Origin: Acidobacteriota bacterium | GTDB taxonomy: Bacteria > Acidobacteriota > Aminicenantia > UBA2199 | Length of the DNA: 7,826 nt | Reading direction: 5' to 3' | Assembly: GCA_021817755.1 (NCBI GenBank) | Contig: JAKAGC010000164.1 | Coordinates: 1-7,826 of the forward strand | Shown: in pieces, positions 1 to 4,607 of the stretch | Layout of the letters: each line of letters starts with the position of its first letter | Position numbering within the stretch: position 1 is the first letter of the stretch | Notes under the pieces: model-generated | What the model saw: only the letters and a program-made list of their open reading frames with translations | Database searches by the model: none | Told to the model about the DNA's origin: nothing | Program-made: the position numbers and the translations under genes

Positions 1-543
1 CATAGCATGAAATTTCTCTGCAATTACGGTATATTTTGAATATGATCGAATTCTGGGGGCAGGAAATTCAAGCATAACTGGGTAGGATATATCTTCAGGA
101 CCGGGAGTAACAGAATCACCGAAGCCAATATCTACTTGAATACGAAGTTTTGCCGCTGCTAATCGTGCATCCAACTTGATTCTAACCCCCTGATAAATAT
201 TTCTCTCTCTTATTTCATGGCAGGAAACAGTATTACTAAAAAATTCGAGACCATCCTCTTCAACTTCTAAATTACATATATCTTTAAATATTTTTTTCAA
301 TTGTTCATTTTCTGAATTCCCGTACATTAATAAATCCAAATCTTTAGTTGCTCTGAAAGGCAAATCAGACCAAAGAGAGAAGAGCATTGCACCTTTTAAA
401 ATAAAATCATTTTTCCATTCTGATTTGCTAATTCTATACAGGAACCGTTCTATTGCATATCGAGTAAGAATAAAATCAAATGGTTCGAATTTATTCTTCG
501 ATAGATTATACAATCTTTCTCTTACTGATTCAGCAATACTCAT
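1..543 (-). CDS. abiEii: AbiEii-family nucleotidyltransferase toxin (3' end beyond window)
   Basis: Translating the minus strand from the ATG at 543 gives 181 uninterrupted residues that run off the left edge, so the C-terminal part is missing. The visible part fits the AbiEii toxin family, which are DNA polymerase beta-like nucleotidyltransferases. A KGA motif at residues 50-52 is followed by RATKDLDL (64-71), whose acidic residues D68 and D70 match the metal-binding pair of the fold. A third candidate acid is D138 in QVDIGFGD, and YTVIAEKFHAM (171-181) is the family's conserved TxxAEK-type segment. In characterised type IV systems the toxin blocks growth by modifying RNA; AbiEii enzymes of the MenT type modify tRNA. 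The start codon overlaps the stop of the AbiEi gene (ATGA at 543-540), so the two are translationally coupled. The family call is firm; the substrate is not known. Confidence 0.9.
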   Translation of the reverse strand, partial: MSIAESVRERLYNLSKNKFEPFDFILTRYAIERFLYRISKSEWKNDFILKGAMLFSLWSDLPFRATKDLDLLMYGNSENEQLKKIFKDICNLEVEEDGLEFFSNTVSCHEIRERNIYQGVRIKLDARLAAAKLRIQVDIGFGDSVTPGPEDISYPVMLEFPAPRIRSYSKYTVIAEKFHAM

Positions 544-1142
544 TTCAATATTTCCAGATAAGGACGCATCACATTAGAAACTCTACAAATATTTGCATTC
601 TTCCATAGATCATCAATAGAAACTTTATTTTTATCCCAACCATCCTGAAGGGCTTCAATTGCGACATCCAATCCAATTTTATTTCGATATTTAAAACAAT
701 CGGCTATTGTCTTTGCGAGACTGTACACACGAATTTTTACTCCTTCTATGGTGTGTTCTTCGATTCCAGAACTGAGAGAATCGGATGAAAAACGCACGAT
801 TCGTAGTGATAGGCCGTCTATTTTGGGTTTTCTCGATTTATTATCGATTGCAATCCAGATTTCAGATGGCAATTGGGTGGTTATTTCATGAAAATGCAAT
901 GCAGAAATAAGGCATATTACCCCACGTGGTACTCGAATACAAGCTTCTACAAGACTATGATGTTCACTTATATTCGTATTACTTGATTTATAAACGCCTC
1001 TGCCAATTTTTTCTATCAGTTTCTGTTCTGAAAGACGTTTAAGGTATTCCCTGGGTATACCTTTTGCTTTCATATCCTTTGAACGTATAAGACCTACTCT
1101 TGAGATAATCTTAAGAGCATTATCAAACTTTGGTTCAACCAT
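540..1142 (-). CDS. abiEi: AbiEi-family antitoxin / transcriptional autorepressor
   Basis: A 200-residue protein of the AbiEi antitoxin family. Residues about 8-52 form a winged helix-turn-helix, with LIRSKDMKAKGIPREYLKRL as the recognition region and IGRGVYK as the wing. They are followed by the family core GVICLISALHFHEITTQLPSEIWIAI (74-99) and VKIRVYSLAKTIADCFKYRNKIGLDVAIEAL (135-165). Known AbiEi proteins neutralise the toxin without stable protein contact (type IV) and repress their own promoter through inverted repeats. Here a matching inverted repeat lies just upstream at 1159-1204. The ATG at 1142 is supported by a GAGG ribosome site at 1153-1150, seven bases away. The stop overlaps the toxin start by four bases. 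Length is normal for the family and nothing looks broken, so the module is probably active if the toxin is complete beyond the edge. Confidence 0.9.
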   Translation of the reverse strand: MVEPKFDNALKIISRVGLIRSKDMKAKGIPREYLKRLSEQKLIEKIGRGVYKSSNTNISEHHSLVEACIRVPRGVICLISALHFHEITTQLPSEIWIAIDNKSRKPKIDGLSLRIVRFSSDSLSSGIEEHTIEGVKIRVYSLAKTIADCFKYRNKIGLDVAIEALQDGWDKNKVSIDDLWKNANICRVSNVMRPYLEILK

Positions 1143-1158
1143 CGACTAACCTCATCAT

Positions 1159-1204
1159 GTTACGATATGTCGGCACTTATTTATATCTACCGACATATTG
1201 TAAC
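1159..1204. promoter_or_regulatory. Inverted-repeat operator of the AbiE operon
   Basis: GTTACGATATGTCGG (1159-1173) and CCGACATATTGTAAC (1190-1204) are inverted copies with 14 of 15 positions matching, separated by a 16-base AT-rich spacer. The site sits 17 bases before the AbiEi start, and its distal arm covers the predicted -10 box at 1202-1197. This is the arrangement expected for autorepression by AbiEi, whose relatives bind paired inverted repeats. The arm centres are about 31 bp apart, roughly three helical turns, which would put two bound proteins on the same face of the DNA. The repeat is directly visible; AbiEi as the ligand is inferred. Confidence 0.8.
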
Positions 1205-1226
1205 AAACTATAAGATAAAATGTCAA
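1197..1226 (-). promoter_or_regulatory. Sigma-70-like promoter for the AbiE operon
   Basis: On the minus strand a perfect TTGACA (-35, 1226-1221) is followed after 18 bases by TACAAT (-10, 1202-1197), a five-of-six match. Transcription would begin about 1190, inside the operator, leaving a leader of roughly 50 bases before the AbiEi ATG at 1142. Overlap of the -10 box with the inverted repeat makes repression by occlusion likely. Confidence 0.7.
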
Positions 1227-1258
1227 ATAAATTCAAATAAAATTGAAATAAATTGACA
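1221..1258. repeat. AT-rich imperfect palindrome with TTGACA at both ends
   Basis: This 38-bp stretch begins with TGTCAA and ends with TTGACA, with an inner TTCAA/TTGAA pair and AAATAAAT-type runs between. About three quarters of positions match the reverse complement. The left end read on the minus strand is the -35 box of the AbiE promoter. The right end is an outward TTGACA on the plus strand, but the hexamer 17 bases later (TACGCT) is a poor -10. It could be a second protein-binding site or simply AT-rich repeat sequence. Confidence 0.45.
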
Positions 1259-1270
1259 AAAAACATTTTC

Positions 1271-1305
1271 TGTGGTACGCTTCCGCTACGTGGAAGCGTA
1301 CCACA
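1271..1305. repeat. Near-perfect 35-bp palindrome (REP-like hairpin)
   Basis: TGTGGTACGCTTCC (1271-1284) is perfectly complementary to GGAAGCGTACCACA (1292-1305). The seven-base centre can add a G-T wobble and one C-G pair, leaving a three-base loop. The stem is GC-richer than the surrounding AT-rich DNA, and no T-run follows directly on either strand (on the minus strand a run of six Ts starts about six bases after the stem), so it is a poor candidate for an intrinsic terminator. A solitary extragenic palindrome of this size is typical of REP-like dispersed elements; whether other copies exist cannot be seen here. Confidence 0.7.
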
Positions 1306-1356
1306 ATCATTTACCAAAACATCTATACTCTGAATTTCAACACTGCTATTTCCGAA

Positions 1357-1692
1357 ACCTGCATTTACATTCTTAACGTCTGCAATACAATTTTCTACTT
1401 CTGCATTTGCACTCCTTGCATCTGCAATTCAATTTTTTGCTTCTGCACTTGCACTCCTTATATGTGCAATCCTATTTTTGGCTTCTGCACTTACGCTCCT
1501 CACATCTGCAATCCTATTTTTTACTTCTGCACTTACTCTCCTCACATCTTCAATTCAATTTTTTGCACCTGCACTCCTACTCCCCACATCTGCAATTCAA
1601 TTTTTTGCACCTGCACCTACGCTCCCCACACCTGCAATCCTATTTTTTGCTTCTGCACTCCTACTCCCGACATCTGCAATCCTAATTTTCCC
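1357..1692. repeat. 42-bp tandem repeat array, eight units
   Basis: Eight consecutive units of exactly 42 bp start at 1357, 1399, 1441, 1483, 1525, 1567, 1609 and 1651, with degenerate flanks at about 1315-1356 and 1693-1734. Each unit begins [TA][TC]CTGCA, contains an ATCTGCAAT-like core near its middle and ends in a T-run (usually TTTTTTGC or TTTTTTAC). No unit has an insertion or deletion. The two halves of a unit share TCTGCA, so the unit may derive from a doubled 21-bp element. The plus strand is pyrimidine-rich and open in all three frames. This yields 14-residue repeats such as SALTLLTSAILFF, but there is no ribosome site or good start. The minus strand would encode KNRIADVRSVSAE-like units, with TGA at the Arg position in three of them. 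I treat it as a non-coding minisatellite; a decayed repeat protein is the alternative. Confidence 0.8.
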
Positions 1693-1786
1693 TTCTAATC
1701 CTGTGTTTTTCGAAAATGCAATGGCTCCTATGACTTAAACAATTGAATCTGTGGTTTTAACATTAAAACTGAAAACCTTATACTAA

Positions 1787-1815
1787 TTGTCTAAAACATT
1801 TACAATCTGTATAAG
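1787..1815 (+). promoter_or_regulatory. Candidate sigma-70-like promoter upstream of the deaminase operon
   Basis: TTGTCT (1787-1792) is followed after exactly 17 bases by TATAAG (1810-1815), matching four and five consensus positions. It faces the deaminase gene and would give a leader of about 310 bases. No better pair was found nearer the ATG at 2133: TTGACT at 2095-2100 has only AAAATT at the right distance. AT-rich DNA throws up chance matches, so confidence is moderate. Confidence 0.45.
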
Positions 1816-1931
1816 TAATCTTTTTTGCCTCGTTCCTCAATCAATCCTTAGGACAAAGAATCCTATTCACCAATTTCTATTTATATAATTTTATATAGTT
1901 CATATTTAAAGTGTATTGCTCCCTGCGGGGC

Positions 1932-1951
1932 CAAACTTTTGAAAAAGTTTG
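1932..1951 (+). repeat. Perfect hairpin with a competing downstream partner
   Basis: CAAACTTTT (1932-1940) pairs with AAAAGTTTG (1943-1951), giving at least eight base pairs around a TGAA loop. The right arm AAGTTT can instead pair with AAACTT at 1956-1961 across GATC, so two mutually exclusive folds are possible. No T-run follows, so it is not a standard terminator. Confidence 0.5.
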
Positions 1952-2036
1952 ATCAAAACTTCTGACTATTTATACCGCGCTTTTACATATTCTGATCAAC
2001 ACTTCTAACTATCTATAGGGCACTTTTACACATTTA
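1951..2036. repeat. 43-bp tandem repeat, two copies plus a degenerate third
   Basis: Copy 1 (1951-1993) and copy 2 (1994-2036) both begin GATCAA, continue with an ACTTCT.ACTAT block and end in a CTTTTACA.ATT block. About 33 of 43 positions agree. A weaker third copy is suggested at about 2044-2086, where CTTCCGATTATTTATTGG aligns with CTTCTAACTATCTATAGG of copy 2 at an offset of 42. The copies have diverged, so the duplication is not recent. Confidence 0.6.
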
Positions 2037-2132
2037 ATTAATTCTTCCGATTATTTATTGGTTATATTATTACCAAAAAATGAACGATGATGTTTTGACT
2101 ATTGCATTTTTCTCAACAAAATTGTAATATTA

Positions 2133-2669
2133 ATGATGATACAAAGACCGGAAAAAGAACACTATTACCTGGATATCGCACGAGTGGTGGCTACACGCTC
2201 AACATGCTTGAAAGTCTCAATCGGAGCAATTATCCTGAAAGAAGACCAAATCATTGCAACAGGCTACGTAGGGGCACCACGGAATACACAAAGCTCAATT
2301 GAACACGGCTTCTGCCTGAGAAAAAAACTGAACATCCCCTCTGGCTCACAATACGAACTGTGCCGCTCGGTTCACGCTGAACAAAACGCAATTATTAACG
2401 CTGCACGGGCAGGAGTAAGCCTTCTTGGAGGGGATATGTACATATACGGAGAATCTCGAGAATCTAATTCAACTATTGACGCCTTCCCCTGCTTTATTTG
2501 CAAAAAAATGATTATTAACTGCGGCCTAAAACGAGTTATTACCTCATTGAAATCTACTGACAAAAATACAAATCAAAACTATATGATTTTCCAGGTTGAC
2601 GACTGGGTGAAAGAATGGCAAAAATTCGATATCATCGAAGATAAATTCAAATACGGCCAACAATCCTAA
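2133..2669 (+). CDS. Deoxycytidylate (dCMP) deaminase family protein
   Basis: A 178-residue zinc-dependent deaminase of the dCMP deaminase/ComEB type, close to the usual length for the single-domain family. The catalytic signature HAEQNAI (81-87) supplies zinc ligand H81 and proton-shuttle E83, and PCFIC (119-123) supplies ligands C120 and C123. The N-terminal RPEKEHYYLDIARVVATRSTC aligns with the start of known family members, supporting the ATG at 2133 (2136 is possible). GYVGAPR (44-50) corresponds to the GYNGxPR substrate segment, and H58, C61 and C77 could bind a structural zinc. The expected reaction is dCMP to dUMP, feeding thymidylate synthesis. An in-frame TGA at 2088 and no ATG beyond it rule out an N-terminal extension. 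No clear Shine-Dalgarno site is seen. It is followed six bases later by a P-loop kinase. dCTP or another cytidine compound as substrate cannot be excluded. Confidence 0.88.
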   Translation: MMIQRPEKEHYYLDIARVVATRSTCLKVSIGAIILKEDQIIATGYVGAPRNTQSSIEHGFCLRKKLNIPSGSQYELCRSVHAEQNAIINAARAGVSLLGGDMYIYGESRESNSTIDAFPCFICKKMIINCGLKRVITSLKSTDKNTNQNYMIFQVDDWVKEWQKFDIIEDKFKYGQQS

Positions 2670-2675
2670 CTGACT

Positions 2676-3287
2676 ATGGATATAACGATGACAAAAGAAA
2701 ATTCAAAAAACCTCTTCCTGGGTTTAACGGGCAGAATGGGCTCAGGGAAAGGAGAAGTGGTTAAAATTCTGGAATCGATGGGCTTCATATATACCTCTCT
2801 TTCGGATATCGTGAGAGAAGAAATCGCGAAACTGGGACGGGATGTATCACGAGCTGAAACCCAGGATATCGGAAACCGATTACGGGCAGAAGGAGGAGCA
2901 GGGGTACTGGGAAAACGCACACGGGAAAAAATCGTATCCTCCTTAATATCAAACGAACTACACAATAATTGGGTAATCGACGGTATCCGAAACCCGGCTG
3001 AAGTGGTAGAACTAAGAAAACTAGAAGGGTTCCTGCTTTTGGCTGTAAATGCCGATATGAAGGTAATCCTACAACGCATAAAAGACCGTAAACGAAGCAC
3101 AGACTCAATGGATGATGAAGAATTAATGAAACGGCTTGACCGGGAATGGGGCATCGGAGAACCGGACAACGGTCAACAAGTAGGTAAATGCTTCAATATG
3201 GCTGATTTTATTATCAATAATAATACAAACCTGGAAGACCTGAAAAACGAGATAAATAAGGTATTAAACCTGATTACTTCCAAGTAA
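2676..3287 (+). CDS. P-loop kinase, UPF0200 / dephospho-CoA-kinase-like
   Basis: A 203-residue P-loop NTPase of the nucleotide-kinase fold. Residues 14-26 give the strand and Walker A motif FLGLTGRMGSGKG, with K25 as the phosphate-binding lysine. WVIDGIRNPAEV (99-110) carries the DGxRxxxE segment characteristic of the archaeal UPF0200 family. Arg/Lys-rich KDRKR (136-140) is a likely lid, and ADFIINN (176-182) matches the family's ADYxIxN strand. It lies six bases after the deaminase and 24 before coaD, so all three are probably cotranscribed. Location next to coaD suggests it could do the final CoA step (dephospho-CoA to CoA). Next to the deaminase it could be a nucleotide kinase or regulatory partner, as in deaminases with a fused P-loop domain. 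Start at 2676 is used, with ATG 2688 possible; neither has a strong ribosome site. Fold is confident, substrate unknown. Confidence 0.8.
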   Translation: MDITMTKENSKNLFLGLTGRMGSGKGEVVKILESMGFIYTSLSDIVREEIAKLGRDVSRAETQDIGNRLRAEGGAGVLGKRTREKIVSSLISNELHNNWVIDGIRNPAEVVELRKLEGFLLLAVNADMKVILQRIKDRKRSTDSMDDEELMKRLDREWGIGEPDNGQQVGKCFNMADFIINNNTNLEDLKNEINKVLNLITSK

Positions 3288-3311
3288 AAGCTTTTATTTC
3301 GGAGAATTATT

Positions 3312-3800
3312 ATGTCTGAAAAAATCGCAGTATACCCGGGATCCTACGATCCAATCACAAATGGTCATGTGGATATTATTAAAAGAGGACTTAAAATCTT
3401 TGATAAAATCATCGTGGCTGCACTGGAAAATCCATCAAAATGCTACCTGTTCTCCCTGGAAGAACGCTTAAATATCCTTAAAGAATGCTTTAAAGACCAA
3501 CCTGCAATCGAAATAGATTTCTTCGGGGGACTTCTGGTGGAATACCTGAAACTGAAAAAAGTGGGAACTGTAGTGCGAGGACTTCGCGCAATTTCGGATT
3601 TCGAGATCGAATTTCAAATGGCACTTATGAACAGAAGCATTGAACCTGAATTCGAAACAATTTTCCTGGTGCCGTCTATCAAATACTCCTTTGTAAGTTC
3701 AAGACTGGTGAAAGAAGTATATAAACTTGGGGGAGAAGTCACTGCAATGGTTCCACCTCTGGTAGATCAAAAATTGAAAGAAAAATACGCGAAAAAATAA
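3312..3800 (+). CDS. coaD: Phosphopantetheine adenylyltransferase
   Basis: CoaD transfers AMP from ATP to 4'-phosphopantetheine to give dephospho-CoA, the penultimate step of CoA synthesis, in the cytoplasm as a hexamer. All hallmarks are present: VYPGSYDPITNGHVD (7-21) with the nucleotidyltransferase motif TNGH at 16-19, VRGLRAISDFEIEFQMA (88-104), and SFVSSRLVKEV (126-136), equivalent to the ISSTxxR-type signature. The 162-residue length is typical. The ATG at 3312 is well supported by GGAGA at 3301-3305, six bases upstream, the clearest ribosome site on the plus strand. It is the last gene of the deaminase-kinase-coaD run and ends 27 bases before the convergent larB stop, with no clear terminator between. 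Confidence 0.96.
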   Translation: MSEKIAVYPGSYDPITNGHVDIIKRGLKIFDKIIVAALENPSKCYLFSLEERLNILKECFKDQPAIEIDFFGGLLVEYLKLKKVGTVVRGLRAISDFEIEFQMALMNRSIEPEFETIFLVPSIKYSFVSSRLVKEVYKLGGEVTAMVPPLVDQKLKEKYAKK

Positions 3801-3827
3801 CGTGGGATTCTTATTATAAAAGAAGCT

Positions 3828-4598
3828 TTATTGGCTTAGCTGAGATATTTTCTGGTTAATTAGGGATGCATGGAATGCAGCACCAAATCCATTATCGATA
3901 TTAACGACAGTGACACCGCCTGAACAAGTATTAAGCATGGATAATAAGGCTGAAAGACCTCCAAAATTGGCACCGTAACCGACAGAGGTTGGAACTGCTA
4001 TGACGGGAGTTGAGGTTAATCCTGCAACTACTGAAGGAAGAGCTCCTTCCATACCTGCTGCAACAATTACGACACTGTGTTGATTTAACCTGGATTTCAA
4101 ATCCAAAACACGGGAGATACAAGCGACACCGACATCATATGCCTTTTCAACTTTGTTTCCAAGATATTGGGCAGAGATAAAGGCTTCCTCAGCAACAGCT
4201 TCATCAGATGCGCCGGCAGAAAGCACGAGTATGGAACCTTTAAACCTGACTTCGGGGTGTTTATCAAACGTAACGATTCGGGCTTTTTCATGATATATGA
4301 GATTGGCTTGAGGACAACGTGCGGCTAATTGTTGGTATCTCTGATTATCTACCCGGGTAATGAGCAAAATTTCATCCATTTCTTTGAAACGATTAACAAT
4401 CTTTTCCAACTGTTCTACGGTTTTCCCACTTCCATATACGGCTTCAGGCAAGCCGCGCCGCATTCTTCGATGAAAATCAAGTTTTACATCACCCATATCT
4501 TTATAGGGAAAATTACTCTCAAGAAATGCGAGAAATTCGGTTTCGGATATTTCCTCTCTTTTTAATGCAGCAATATGATTTTTTATAATTTCATCCAT
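3828..4598 (-). CDS. larB: Pyridinium-3,5-biscarboxylate mononucleotide synthase LarB
   Basis: LarB carboxylates and hydrolyses nicotinic acid adenine dinucleotide, the first step to the nickel-pincer cofactor of lactate racemase and related LarA enzymes. The N-terminal part has the family RRGLPEAVYGSGKT segment (47-60). The PurE-like C-terminal domain shows AGASDEAVAEEA (128-139), VAAGMEGALPSVVAG (179-193), PTSVGYGANFGG (203-214) and NIDNGFGAAFHA (233-244). C225 in MLNTCSGG corresponds to the cysteine that bonds the substrate in characterised LarB. I choose ATG 4598 (256 residues) over TTG 4604 because AAGG at 4609-4606 sits seven bases upstream. That AAGG overlaps the stop codon of the DUF362 gene, implying translational coupling. 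LarC, LarE and LarA are not in the window. Identity is firm. Confidence 0.94.
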   Translation of the reverse strand: MDEIIKNHIAALKREEISETEFLAFLESNFPYKDMGDVKLDFHRRMRRGLPEAVYGSGKTVEQLEKIVNRFKEMDEILLITRVDNQRYQQLAARCPQANLIYHEKARIVTFDKHPEVRFKGSILVLSAGASDEAVAEEAFISAQYLGNKVEKAYDVGVACISRVLDLKSRLNQHSVVIVAAGMEGALPSVVAGLTSTPVIAVPTSVGYGANFGGLSALLSMLNTCSGGVTVVNIDNGFGAAFHASLINQKISQLSQ

Positions 4599-4607
4599 TA
4601 GCAAACC

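Larger units (their letters stand above)
1816..2132 (+). other. Non-coding stretch, putative leader of the deaminase operon
   Basis: No credible gene is present on either strand. The stretch contains a short CCCTGCGGG hairpin at 1921-1929, the AAACTTTT/AAAAGTTT hairpin at 1932-1951, the 43-bp repeat at 1951-2036, and AT-rich sequence up to the deaminase start. There is no clear Shine-Dalgarno site before 2133. It may be an untranslated leader or hold a small RNA, but no known riboswitch class is recognisable. Confidence 0.35.

Noticed and set aside
1357..1692. CRISPR array
   Set aside because: The whole 42-bp unit is repeated without unique spacers, and no cas genes are present.
1357..1734. 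Minus-strand KNRIADVRSVSAE repeats read through by recoded TGA
   Set aside because: TGA is used as a normal stop in the overlapping AbiEi and coiled-coil genes, so recoding is unsupported. There is also no start codon or ribosome site, and a TAA closes the frame upstream.
1334..1738. Plus-strand open frame over the 42-bp array giving hydrophobic SALTLLTSAILFF repeats
   Set aside because: All three plus frames are open because the strand is pyrimidine-rich and poor in stops. There is no ATG near the start, no ribosome site, and no frame is clearly better conserved.
2666..3169. Minus-strand open frame of 167 codons opposite the P-loop kinase
   Set aside because: The plus-strand gene has clear kinase motifs and operon spacing; the opposite frame is Ser/Arg-rich with no recognisable motif.
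3801..3827. Bidirectional terminator between convergent coaD and larB
   Set aside because: Only four- to five-pair AT-rich stems can be drawn in this gap and no convincing T-run follows.
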